Shown in pieces: positions 21,071 to 32,589 of a stretch of 64,000 nt of DNA. The notes under the pieces were generated by a model. That model was given only the letters and a program-made list of their open reading frames with translations. It did not search any database and had not been told where the DNA came from. Numbering within the stretch: position 1 is the stretch's first letter; every line of letters starts with the position of its first letter. The stretch is from Turbatrix aceti (taxonomy: Eukaryota > Nematoda > Chromadorea > Rhabditida > Panagrolaimidae), in NCBI GenBank assembly GCA_963969345.1, contig OZ017768.1, positions 4,984,718-5,048,717 of the forward strand, read 5' to 3'. Both the position numbers and the translations under genes were made by a program.

Positions 21071-21377
21071 TCTGGAGCGGAAACGAAATCTGAAAAGAAC
21101 ACGCGCACTGCACTGTTCACCAAAAACCTGTGCAAATACTAGACATGGGGTTGCCTGACAACAACCAGGTGTGTTTCACCGTGCAACACTGTTTTTTCGT
21201 TTTCCTGCTCGGTACCGATAATCGCCATACGCAGTCCCATGCAATGCACGTTTTTCTGCCAGACTATTCTGGAATTTATGGAGGTAATTGAATTTTATAT
21301 ACTTGTCTTGGTCGCGGTACTGATTTCCTCATTATTTAAAAATATTTTTAAATCCAATTTATTAAATTCAGAATCGT

Positions 21378-22481
21378 TCAGGCAAACAAAATAGAACAAT
21401 CCAAAACGCTGTAAACTTTGGAGTAATCTGCCTGAAATGAAAACTGCCGTTACCAAAGCAGACACAAATCATTTTAAAACTCACAGGAATGACGTGCTTG
21501 GTAAACTGGGGATATACCTGCATTTTGTCCACCACTTTGCCACCCGCGAGTTGAGAAAAAATGACGCGGCTTTGCTTGTTGGTAGTTACCGGGTGCAGAA
21601 CGGTAATCGGGTGCTTGCTCCGATCCGGAATTGACTCAAAAAGTGCCCGGAGCAAAGTACTCGCCACGGAATCAGAATCCGCGTAAAATGGTGCGATGCC
21701 GAGCTTGTTGTCGTGCGATACCCGCAGGGCACCAACGCCAACAAGCCGGCCATCAGCGTCGAAAGCCACGCGGGCAGTGACGTTGTGCGTCGTCAGATAG
21801 GTCTGCAACGCCAAATTTTGTAATCAGTGATTGAAAATCAGGTTTACTGATGCGCACCTTGAGAAACGAGTCGTATCTCGCTCCGCCGAGGACCTTCGAG
21901 ACGTATTCCGCGACGACGGGGAATTCTACTTCTTCTATACCCCAGACTGTGACTGCCGGATCGGCTGTCAGGTTCGACGGCACCAAGTCGATTGTATGAG
22001 CGCCGATGGTTTCGAAAACGGCTTCGGGACGTTTGTCGTACCCGGACCGGCTTGCGTACTTTTCTGTCATCACGGGCACTCCGGTGAGGAACAGATTGGC
22101 GCCTTTCGCCTCGTCAATATCGATTCCCTTTGCGTAGACCGCGGCTCCCAGCCCGATGCCGCGGTAGCGTTCGTGAACATGAAAAAGAGTGACCCCGACG
22201 ATGGGCTCTGGGCCTTCGTTGAAGAGGACTATGACCACGTTGGCTACAATCTCGCCGGAAGACTTCTCGATCGCCGTCACGCAGCGCACGTTGTTCTCTC
22301 CGTTTGCAGTGTAGGCTGCGTAGTTCTCATTGCACGTCATCCATCCTTGCGAGTCGTAGCACTAATTTGAGTAAACGTCTGATTTCGTAGGCTAGAGAAA
22401 GAAAAAACTCACAAGTCTGCTGATCCGTTTGTACGTATCTTCATCGTACGAAACGACAATGTCCACGTCTTCGAGCGACAT
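21378..22481 (-). CDS. YitH-like GNAT acetyltransferase, copy B
   Basis: Exons 22413-22481, 21858-22361, 21485-21802 and 21378-21431 (minus), 314 residues. Same exon plan and phase as copy A, differing mainly by a two-residue deletion (KVVDKMQVYPQF against KDVHKPDLSVYPQF) and scattered substitutions. The acetyl-CoA loop reads HERYRGIGLGAAVYAKG. The two genes are direct tandem duplicates 307 bp apart, and the duplication includes about 200 bp of upstream sequence (22482-22690 resembles 21071-21260). Most differences in the GNAT core are conservative, so both probably remain functional. Confidence 0.85.
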
Positions 22482-23161
22482 TCTGGAGCGGAAAAGAAAT
22501 CTGAAAAGAACACGCGCACTGCACTGTTCACCAAAAACCTGTGCAAATACTAGACATGGGGTTGCCTGACAACAACCAGGTGTGTTTCACCGTGCAACCC
22601 TGTTTTCCTGTTTTCCTGCTCGGTACCGATAATCGCCGTACGCAATCCCATGCAATGCACGTTTGCGCCCTGTTTTTGTTTGGAGCGAACCGAGTTTCCG
22701 TCAATTTGTCGGTTAGTCGACCGCCATTGTTCCGTTTTGTCCTGTCCCATCGCTTTGCATCATTTTGCAGTGGCGGTTGTCGTTCGATCGTCTGTTGTCC
22801 CGGGTTTGCGCGAACTCCGAGAACGCAAACGCACGGCAACAACATTTTCACCCGCAATAGTCGACTTTTAACGATTTTCGGGAAAAAATAAATCCCTGAT
22901 CATCTCTGAAAAACCGACTCGACGATGCTGACCTTCCGACTGTCAGCCAGCGGCCTCGTACATAACTCGAGTTCTGTCTGACATTCCAGCGGGCGTCTTT
23001 TGACGACGCAGAAGCCGCCACTCGCCCCACACCTCCCCAGCGATAACCCAGAGTAAAGTGATGTCTGTCGAGCATTTATCAAACAAACGTGAGCGATTGT
23101 GACGAGTCCAAAAACAAAAAAAAACAGGGTGGGGCAGGCAGCTAGGTGGCAGGGAAAATGG
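22482..23161. other. Intergenic with duplicated GNAT upstream region
   Basis: The first 210 bp repeat the region upstream of GNAT copy A, including a CTCGGTACCGATAATCGCC core. The rest is 3' flank of the SH3 gene. Confidence 0.6.
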
Positions 23162-24127
23162 TCACTGGCTGCCCGTCGGCATGAGGTACAGCTGGCGGGT
23201 AGGCACCCAGCCGGACTGGTTGTGTCTGTTCGTGCAGAGGACCCAGTTGTCGCCCATCTTGGATACCCGCAGGGTCTCTCCGTAGGCGACGGAGAGCTGG
23301 CCGATCGCTTCGGCTGTCCAGTCCGCCTTCGAGCGGGCAGAAGGCTCGAGCTCTCCCGGCTCAGGTGGATATGTAGCAGCAGTCGTGATCCCGGAAGAGG
23401 TGGATGGCATTCGGGGCCGGGGCGGAGGAGAACTGGAAGTGCTGGAATGCAGGATGACTTCGTCTGCTTCGTCTATGGGCTCGGGGAGGGGATCAAAGAT
23501 GCGCCCGGACAAGAAATCGTTTGGCGGCCGTCGACGCGGCGGGGGCTGGATAGGCGGTTCGGGAGCGACGAAGACAGGCTGGGGCTGGGGCTGCTGAGGC
23601 TGTGGCTGATGCTGGGGCAGTTCACCGGTCCGCGCATGCCTCCGAGCGATGAGATCGATTTCGCGGAGCATCTGCTTGCAAATAGGGCACTTGTCACACG
23701 ACTGGAAAGACCGCATCGTGTCGTACTTCCGGTGGTTCTCCAGGTGCCGCAGGTACGCCCTCGTCGGTCCCAGGTGAGCTTCGTTGCCCGAACCCGTCGA
23801 GGAAGCGACTGGCTCGGCGGGGCGTCGTTGTCGGGCCCCAAGGCCCGGAAAAACCGGGACACCCTGCGAGTGGAGCATCCGCTTGACCCGTGCTGCCCTC
23901 TCTTCCGGCGAAGACTGATCCACGGGTTCTTCCGAAGCTTTGAGCTCCCCCATTGTAGGCACAATCTTCCCAGCAGTGAGGTCAACGATATGATCGTTGT
24001 TGTGCAGATCGGTGAAGACAGTCAACAGGTGATGCCTGGAGGCAGGTGGCTGCTTGGTGGGTGACGGCAGCTTCACCGTGTAATCCGGCGGGGGAATGAA
24101 CGGGAGCCGGGGTTCTGACCTGTTCAT
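23162..24127 (-). CDS. SH3-domain protein with CxxC motif
   Basis: Single exon, 321 residues, ATG at 24127 three bases after a TTTTTCAG acceptor, which fits trans-splicing or a non-coding first exon. The N-terminal third has a Pro-rich start and a conserved-looking block (LLTVFTDLHNNDHIVDLTAG). The middle has CDKCPICKQMLREID, a possible zinc-binding CxxCxxC site next to a helix. A long Gln/Pro and Pro-rich region follows (QPQPQQPQPQP, PIQPPPRRRPP), then a C-terminal SH3 domain (about 262-315) with GQLSVAYGETLRVSK and the hallmark NQSGWVPTRQLYL. The usual ALYDY strand is replaced by ADWTAEAI. Probably a cytosolic adaptor; the family was not identified. Confidence 0.75.
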   Translation of the reverse strand: MNRSEPRLPFIPPPDYTVKLPSPTKQPPASRHHLLTVFTDLHNNDHIVDLTAGKIVPTMGELKASEEPVDQSSPEERAARVKRMLHSQGVPVFPGLGARQRRPAEPVASSTGSGNEAHLGPTRAYLRHLENHRKYDTMRSFQSCDKCPICKQMLREIDLIARRHARTGELPQHQPQPQQPQPQPVFVAPEPPIQPPPRRRPPNDFLSGRIFDPLPEPIDEADEVILHSSTSSSPPPRPRMPSTSSGITTAATYPPEPGELEPSARSKADWTAEAIGQLSVAYGETLRVSKMGDNWVLCTNRHNQSGWVPTRQLYLMPTGSQ

Positions 24128-26461
24128 CGACTGAAAAAGAGCCCGTTTAAGCGATCAAATGAGATTCAACTCTTGTAACAGTAATAAAAAATGGTCAATA
24201 AAAAAAACGCGCTATCACAAATTATCACCATTGTCTTTAAACACGCGGTGAATATAAAAAATACGAATTCACCTGTCATTTATGTACGTATAATATTTTC
24301 TTATCAGAAGCCATCAAAAATTGGACATCGTAAACCCATCAAACAGGCCAGCATGAAAATCAAGCACTCTGGTAAGCAGTTTTTAAAAATCTTGAGAAAA
24401 TGCTTTCAATATTTTTTTTAACACAAAAAAAAAGTTTTCAAAAAATGCACCCGGTTTGTGGACGGACTACAAAAAGTTTGGATATCTCAAGATCATGAAT
24501 CATGAATCGCCAGTGCACTCGGGTTTATTTATTTATCCTCACACTATCGTCCGTATTTTCTTCAACAAATCACCATTCAAGTGCTAGTGCCATAGGGTAA
24601 ACAAAATCACAACCGAAGAAGAAGACGGACGTCACAGCAAATAAATATAATAAATCCCCCCAAAAAAAACACGCTCCGACAAACAAATTGCGATGCAGGA
24701 AAAAAAACATGGCCCCGAGGAAAACTGCGATGGAAAAGAAACCAAAGCCGACTTTTTCGACTGAAAGCGATACCAAAAATGAAAAATATCTGTCTGGTCA
24801 GGCGACTTCGAAGGAGCAAAGCAGGTTTACAACCTGTCAGGCTATGATCCTTGTCGGTTGCCCCCGGGGCTGGTCGATACTCGATCTTCGACACCCGAAC
24901 CCGACTCCCAAAAACCCGGGAGGGAAAAGGGGGGGGGGGAATAAGCTGCTTACGCTACGTGGATGGATGCCGGTCAACGACCAGTTTACCTGAGCCTGGG
25001 GCTTCTTAACTGCGATAAACCCCGGGTCCTGGCGCCAGGCGGAACAAAACCAAACACGTAACCCTGACACGAACACGAATACGGACAAGACGGATTTGGG
25101 GCGGGCGACGATCGTCATATCTATCTATCTGTTCGACGCCGACCGGCTGCGTTTGTTCACCTCTGCCAGGGCGGACCGGCTGGAAGAAATATGGTTTTGG
25201 GGGGAAAACAAGGCGTGCACCCCTGCGATGATAACTACAAGGGAGGATAGGCCCGGTGCGAACCGCGGGATTATGAAAATCGATGGGAGTCATCGGAGGG
25301 GCCTCGAAAAATTAGTGCGTAGGCGATTAACTGGTCAAAATCAAAGAAACGAACGTCAAGTGAGTGCCTGGACACTCACCCACACCGAGTTTGTTTCAGA
25401 GACGCCAAAAAACACGGAACACTCACTTGAGTGGTCGGTCACTGGTCAATTGACTACGTTGAAGATCAAATCGCATCGACCGACGTGTGAACCGGTCATC
25501 GTTACCATCACCATCATATTTAGCGTCTTGACAGAGGGCCCTCAAGCGAATTTGTTTGCACACACACAGTTTGACCGATCTAGCTGATCTACTAGCCTAG
25601 CCTGACTGTCAGACGCGAAGAAGACCAACAACATCCCTGACAGATTGCTTGCGAGGAGGCGCAAACGCTGCTTGCCTTGAAACCAAAAAAAAATAAGAAG
25701 AAGAAAAATAAAAAGAGTGAGAGTGAATTGTTCGACAGAGGACGACGACAACCAACGCAAAAGGCAAGGCAAGAGGCGACAACGATCCACCCATCCCTGA
25801 CACGGCCAGCCCCCCTTCCCAGGAAAAAAAGAGGTGACAGCGCAGCGCGGTCGCCCGGGCGATAAGCTGTCCGCTAGCAGCCAAGATTTGGCCTGGCCTG
25901 GCCCTGCTTGCTGATAAGCCGGGCCCCGTAAACATCGTCGCCCCACGCCCCACGGCGGACGCCGGCGACAGCGAAGGCTGTATGTAATTCCTTCGGTGCG
26001 TTGTCGGAAGACTCCATACCTTCTACAGGTGAGCAAGTGACAAACACAAACCGTATCCTACGATAATGGGAGCACTCGCCGACGGAAGCGACGACCGCAA
26101 ATGTATAAGAAAGCGCGCTTTCACGTGATAAGCCCGGCCCGGCCGGTTGGTCGGGAGCGAGTTGGCAGAAACTCAGAATTGTGCTGACGTTTACGTCAGC
26201 AGCATTGCTTCCATAATTGCATTCCAGGGGGGAGGGTGGGTGATCAAAAAGCGCTTATCTAGGAGCTCGGTGTTTTTTTCTTTTTCATGGATGAAAAACA
26301 TTTTTCTCCGCGCATTCATTCATTAATTTATTTGGATTTAAACGTCAAATTTAATAGAAAACAGTGCGTAACGCGTCTGTCAAAATCAGTTACACAAACA
26401 GGAAGAAAACGGTTTCTGGGATGCGTATCGTAAATATTTATTTCACAGTCCAGGAAGGGGG
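24128..26461. other. 2.3-kb intergenic region
   Basis: No splice-consistent coding sequence. Contains homopolymer runs (G9 near 24930) and mixed-composition sequence around 25000-26250. It lies upstream of the SH3 gene and downstream of syntrophin. Confidence 0.5.
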
Positions 26462-28559
26462 TCAGTCAAGCGGGGTCGCCTTGAGGAACTCTGGGTCAAC
26501 GCCCATCATGAGAGCGATGAAAAACGAGTGAAGCGTGTAGACGACGGCCATGACCTGATCGCATTCAATATCTTTTGTATTCGTGGTCTCGTAGCCCCTG
26601 GAAAAATCCCGGAAGCCAAGTTCCAGTCGAATCTTGCCATCATCACTCGAAGCGATGAGTTCATCAAATCCAAACTGCCAGACGTATTTTTTGGTCGGGA
26701 TGTCGTAGAGACTGACGCCCTGCTTGAAGTCTAGGACCAGGCCAGCGGGTCTGCCGTCAAAGCTGCAAGCAAAGGTCCGAGTTTGGACCGCCGTGATAGC
26801 CTTGTACACGCTGTTGTAGTACGCGGATTCGATCTGCTGCAGTTGATGGAGGGATTGCGTGGCAATGTAGTGCGACGTGCCCTGGCACGCCTCGAGTAGC
26901 AGGACGTAGGGTCGTCGATCGCGGTGCCGGGCTACGGTGCGCAGTGCCGTTTCGTACACTTTGTACAGACAAACGCAGCGATCCAGTTCTTCGCTGTTCA
27001 GCGGAGGTGTTTCGAAGATGCACAGATCGCTGCCCTGCAAAAAAATTTTCTCTTCGTGAGAAAAGTTTTGCAAAAAAGTTTACAATTAATACTTTAGTCT
27101 ACCATTAATTTTTTCACATTTATTAGGAGCTAATAACTTGCACTTTCTAATTTTAATTTTTCCGTGCGTAATCATAGGGTTCTAAGGTGTCCAATGATCA
27201 CTTGATTAACCACCTTGTACTTTCTTTCGTGTCAGAGTAGCAAGGTTCTCTGATGTAAAATTATCTTTTTTTTTCACGTAAGCTACGAGTATGGGGATTA
27301 GATTAACCTTTCTTTCTCGAATCAGGCAGCAAACATTGGGAAACGTTAACAGATGCTAACCGGACTGGCTGCTGATCATGGTTTGCCAATTCCAACATTA
27401 ATCGCCTTAAGTCCCCCCTGAAGACCCCTGAAGGCCCCTTATCGGTCTCAATCGTTATTCCTGATTTCCCGATCAACCAACCTTCAAAATGAGGAAACGC
27501 TGCTCCCACTTAATTTTAGGGTCTTCAAAGTACCCGTCCGGCATGCGTTCCTCGACCCAGCCAATGTAGGTAATATGCTCCGAGGGATGAAGGTACTTGT
27601 TGGACATCTTGATAGACTTGCGATTGAGAGCGTCGATGTGGTGCTCGCAGTACCGAACCCACTGTTCAAGGGCTTTGTCGTCTTCGCAGTGAATAATGCC
27701 CGATTGCCTTCCATCGACGGTGCGGAGCTCAAAGGCGTTTTGCCGCATTTTGTCGGTGCCCCAAAGATAACGCGTGACAATCGCCATCGGCAACGGCAGC
27801 CGGGAAATCGTTTTCCAAGCTGTTGATCGAAGATCGTCGTCCCGAGCAATGGAATTGAAGCGCGAAGATTTTTCCACTGAAGGCGATTTCAACGCGCCTT
27901 TCAAAATAGAACCACCGCCGGTATAACTGCCATCAAGGGTGGAATCTGCGTAGCTCCCTGACCAGCGGTTCTTCGAAGGACTCCTGCGAAGTACAGCAGC
28001 CAGCTGGGCTTCGTGCTGGACGACGAGGCTCACCTGGGGGCCGGGGGCCTCGCGCAGAAGCCGAACCACCTCTTCATGGGTCAAACCGGCCAAGGTTGTG
28101 CCGTCGACTTCAAGAATCCGGTCTCCGAGGGACACTGCCCCGCTTCGGTGGGCCGCAAGTCGGGGGATAATTTTAGAAACGACCACAGGTGCTACCTGGC
28201 CTGTGCTGCCGTCCGTGCCGCCCTTGATGGACATTCCCAGGCCTTCTTTTGTCTTTTCCAGCGTGACAACGCGGACTGTGGCGTCTGCTGGATCCTGGGT
28301 CGTGCCAGCCGTCGTCGTCGCCTGCGGCGGACCGGCGTTTTCTTCTTCGGCGGATGAAAACTGGATGGTTAACATTTCTTTGGTGAGGATGAGTCTCGCA
28401 GGTGTGCCGTGTCCTTTGCCGTCGGAGAGCAGCACCATGCCGGAGTGAACCTACAAGCAAAAGTCAGAATTCACATCCATTGTGGCGAAGAAAAGGCAAA
28501 AAACTCACAACATCAAGAGGCTTGGTTGGACGGGTGGTTTTCGATTTTATGGATGACAT
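26462..28559 (-). CDS. SNTG: Gamma-type syntrophin
   Basis: Exons 28509-28559, 27482-28450 and 26462-27034 (minus), all phase 0, 530 residues, close to the length of vertebrate gamma-syntrophins. Order: split N-terminal PH (HSGMVLLSDGK), PDZ domain (about 78-162) with carboxylate loop GLGMSIKGG and GDRILEVDGTTL, second PH/syntrophin-unique region with YIGWVEERMPDGYF, continuing over the splice into GSDLCIFETPPLNS and SSDDGKIRLELGF. Syntrophins bind dystrophin-complex coiled coils and recruit PDZ ligands to the membrane. The family assignment rests on domain order plus the C-terminal half; which vertebrate paralogue is closest cannot be settled by eye. It shares a 1.2-kb upstream region with the divergent transporter at 29748. 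Confidence 0.9.
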
Positions 28560-29747
28560 TGTAGATTGATTTTTTTGCGCCTTATGGCAACAGCAAGACG
28601 TATACGGAGAGTTTACAAATAAAAATATTTAAAAATCGATTGGATCATACGAGCCGCAAATCAAATGGATCAATAAGTCAGTCAATGGAGCTTGGACGGG
28701 CGTGGCGACAGCTGCGAGGAGCATCAACCGAGCTGCCGAGCTAATATAAGGTTTTCGAGTTCGGTTGTTTTGACTTGAGCGCTAAGCAGCGGCATTTTGT
28801 TGATAAAAACATTTTTGAAACGGATCAATAATTATTGCACCTCTCACATATGTATTTACCTGCCAGTTCGTTGCACAGGTGCCAGTCGAAGAAAGCAAAT
28901 CCGTCTCTGCTCTGTTTCACATGGGTTTTGCTTTCACGTTCGTTCAGTGTCCCTGCTACGGATTTATGTACGACCAGTGAAAGGAATTATGCAAAACAAA
29001 TTGAAGACTAAGCTCACGTTGCGGGTCTCCGCTCCATCATGTGCCCGTCAGAGACAAAACCCATGTGTCATGGATTATGCAAGTCATTTCATGAAGCTCC
29101 ATTGCTTAAAAACCGAAAATGCGCTGTAATGATGCAAAGCGATCGAATATGTCAGAATTGCAAAATTCCTTCTTAAAAAAAATACAATAATGTTTGTGCA
29201 CCCCAAGAATCCCGAATAATTCAATTATCAATTATTATCACCTGTTGCACGTCGAATGTTTATGAAAATCAAAAACGAAAAGCATTAACGAAGGCTGTTT
29301 TGCAATGCAAGCACGGATGATAAAAACAGCTATGTGTTCTCTTTCGCAAATCATATCCGGTGTTTCGGCAAATACAGCATTTATCAAAGTCTAGAAGTCG
29401 TTTCGTTTCCTGTTTTGTATTATCCAACAAGATTGAAAAATACTTCAGAGATTTTAATAATTTAAAAATTCGTCGATCTTGAGACAATTGAATCTTTGTA
29501 TGTTAGTTAGCAGAACGTCAGCAGCATGACACAAACCATGGGTCACCCCGTACAAAAAAAAGTCCTCTGTCGGGGGCGGGATAACGGCAAATGCAACCTG
29601 TCCCGCCGTCAGAACAGGAAAAAATGAACCACTTGTTTCCACGCGTTCACTGGCCCGTTTTGATCGTTTTGATCGTTTTGATGCACTAAACGGTTTTTCA
29701 GCACTTCACAATCGATTTTAGATCCTTTTTCCTTTTTTCCCGGCGCG
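28560..29747. other. Divergent intergenic region, syntrophin / transporter A
   Basis: AT-rich; presumed promoters of both genes. No coding sequence or clear repeat seen. Confidence 0.5.
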
Positions 29748-32146
29748 ATGCAGATCGAAGACGACCGTAAGCCCCTCAACGGGCTATTTTCGATCCGATC
29801 CCGTCGACTCGTCATCGGTGGGTGTTCATTTTTGACCTTAGGACTACGTAAATCTTGTTTCTATGTTGTTCAGCACTGCTCATGACGGTTGCCATCTACT
29901 GTACGATCTCGAGCCGCGCCCACATGGGCGTCGCCATGGTTTGTATGGTGAACGCGACTGCGACGACGACGGCGACAGCTCGAGCAGCGCCTTCTTCTTC
30001 GCCGACTCGCAGTACGCTCTTCGGGAACGTCAGCCTGCAGCCGACAGCCGATGAGTGCTCGCTCAAAGTCAGCGAGTCGAGTGGGGTCTCCGGCGGTTAC
30101 AAGGTGCTTGCTTTTCCTGGTTCCTGGTTTTTATCCAGTCAAAAAAAAGAACACTACGTGCTTTCGTTTTTTTTGTCACAACTTGCTTTTTTTTTCAATT
30201 TTAAAGTCGCGTAGCTTTGATTTTGCTTTAATGTCAAAAATCGTTTCAGGGCACTTTTCTATGGACCCCCGAGCAACAATCCCTCATTTTTTCCGCGGGT
30301 TACTTCGGCAACTTCGCGGTAATGTTCTTCTCGGGTTACCTGGCGGACCGCTTCGGTCCAAAGACCATCGCCATGCTCAGCGTGGCCGGGATGGCGATAA
30401 CCATGATTTTATCTCCGCTTTTTGCTCACTGGGGCCTCTACGGACTTTTTTGTCTCCGAATCGTCTTCGGCGTCTTCGAAAACCCCGCTTTTCCGGCGCT
30501 GTCCGCGATGGTGCCTCGATGGTTTGTTGTTGAAGAGCGTTCAACTGTCGCTGGACTTTACACGTCGGGAAACCAACTGGCGACGTCTCTCGGCGTTTTC
30601 ATCGCCAACAATCTCTGTCGTGCTGAATTCATCGGGGGCTGGCCCCTAATTTTTTACGTCACAGCCGCGATCAGCGTCGTTTGGTGCGTGTTTTGGTGGT
30701 TAACGGCGACGGATTACCCCAGCCAGAGCACCTTCCTACGCCCGGCTGAACGGGATCACCTGGTGGCCAGAAATGAGTGCCATCTGACCAAATTCGCGGA
30801 CCGCAAGGAAGCTGGTCAGGCACTTCCTCTGCGCGAAATGCTCAAATCCAAACCAGTATGGGCATGCATCGTCGTTCAGTTTTCCATGACCCTTGGCAAC
30901 ACGCTTTTTCACACCTACCTGCCAAGCTATGCCCGTGACGTCATGGCTCTCAATCTGCGGGATAACGGCGTTTTCACTTCTCTTCCATTTTTCATTCAAC
31001 TCGCGTCCAAAAACGTGCTTGGAATTTTTGCTGATTTCCTCAAGAAAAAAGGTGTCATGTCTTCGACAACCTGCTGCCGGGTCTTTCAATCTTTAAGTAC
31101 GCCTTTGTTTACAACCTTTTTTTTGTTGTAACCTGGCTGTAACCCTGTTTTAGCAACGGTCGGCATCATCGTGACTTTCTTCCTCATGGCCTTCTACGTC
31201 GATTGTACGCGAACAACGCAGGCGCTGGTGCTGTTGTGCATCTATGGCTTCTGTTATGGAGCTGTAGTGCCCGGCGTGGTCACGTCGTACCTGTCTATCG
31301 CGCCGAGCTTTACGGGCATCATTTCTTCTATGGTTATGGTAGCTATATCGATTGGAAATTTCATGGCTCCCACGCTGGTCGGGCTGCTTGTTCCTACGGT
31401 ATGTGTTTATTAGAAATGGACGAATGTTTACGTTCGTGTTTGTTCGCGAACAAATTCAAATTTTTGTGTTTGTATTCGTTCGAAAAAACATTTTAATTGA
31501 ATACCTTTGCTTCAACAATTCTAAATTTTGCGACCAGCAAAAATTAACAAAAATTATAAATAGTAAAATTAATGAAACAATGTCAAAATTTGTCATTTGA
31601 AAAAAATGCCAAATACTTATCATTTTTTTATTTTTGTTTTAAAAAAAATATAGGAAGACGAAATTTTTTGCCGTGTTCGCGAACAAACATGTAGCATCTT
31701 TGATTTTTAAAATGTACAAAATTTGTGTTTTTAAAAAAACAGAAAACGCTGTTGTATTAAAATATATGTTTGTTTGCAAACGCGTCAAAAAAAATTTGTT
31801 AAGTTTTTCAAAAAAAAAATTGGCAAAATGTTTGTGTTCGTTTGCAAACAAACAAAAACGGTTGTTCGTTTATACCTGCTTACGAAAATGAAAATTTAGG
31901 GTCAAAGATCGGAATACTCCAAGGTTTTCATCATCATCGCGGTGTTGAACCTCTTTGCAGGGTCCTTTTTTGCGGTCTTCGGTAGCGGTAAGCGATATAA
32001 ATATTTACTTGCAAATAGCAAGGTAATGTTCCTTTTTAGCGCAAATACAGCCCTGGGCCGAAGCTGTCATGTTGCGCAACAAAGACAGCGGTGACAGCGT
32101 TGTCGATGATTCCGACACCGAAAACACGACCCGCTCCCGAGACTGA
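29748..32146 (+). CDS. SLC17-like MFS anion transporter, copy A
   Basis: Exons 29748-29817, 29874-30103, 30250-31096, 31154-31398, 31900-31987 and 32040-32146; 528 residues. The short cytosolic N-terminus leads into TM1 (ALLMTVAIYCTISSRAHMG), a Thr/Ser-rich loop with N-glycosylation sites, GTFLWTPEQQSLIFSAGYFG, MFS motif A (GYLADRFGPK), ENPAFPALSAMVPRWF, ERSTVAGLYTSGNQLATSLG, and ends TM12-IQPWAEA plus an acidic Ser tail. This layout is that of SLC17 (sodium-phosphate/vesicular anion) transporters. The 501-bp intron at 31399-31899 is absent from copy B and is made mostly of palindromic repeat. The last two exons are also present as a duplicate at 4097-4343. Substrate unknown. Confidence 0.9.
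31413..31880. repeat. hAT-like palindromic repeat filling a transporter intron
   Basis: Starts with AGAAATGGACGAATG, close to the CAGAGATGGGTGAAC end of the hAT element at 16684, and ends CGTTTATACCTG. The interior has GTTCGCGAACAAAC-type palindromes. No 8-bp duplication was found at the edges, so the limits are approximate. Confidence 0.5.
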
Positions 32147-32589
32147 TTGCTTTGCCTCTCCTAACGCCGGAGGTTTTTTGTTTGTTTGACCTCGCCTCGC
32201 CTCGCCTCAGGGATCCTGTCCTGCCCAAACCAGGGCTCCCGGTTGTTCCCTGGCTTTTTTGTTTTCCCTCTCAGGTCGACCGATCGTCATTCATTTGCTG
32301 TCATGGCCCAGCCACACAACTGGTGTTGTCTCAAGCTCTGGGAAAATTTCTTTGCTTCTATTTACATTTTTATATTTACGGTTATTTGTTTCATATTTGT
32401 GTGTGCCACCATCGCCAGCTTTTTTTTCTACATGCTATGAGGAGGAAAAGTTGTTGTGTGCTGCATAAAAATAATTTTTATTTTTTACGCAAAAATTGAG
32501 TGCCAGCATGGTTCCAAGTGCCATTTTACGTATATGCTCAACCAAATAATATTCTTCTTAGTAAATTGTAAATACTTTTGATTACGGTA

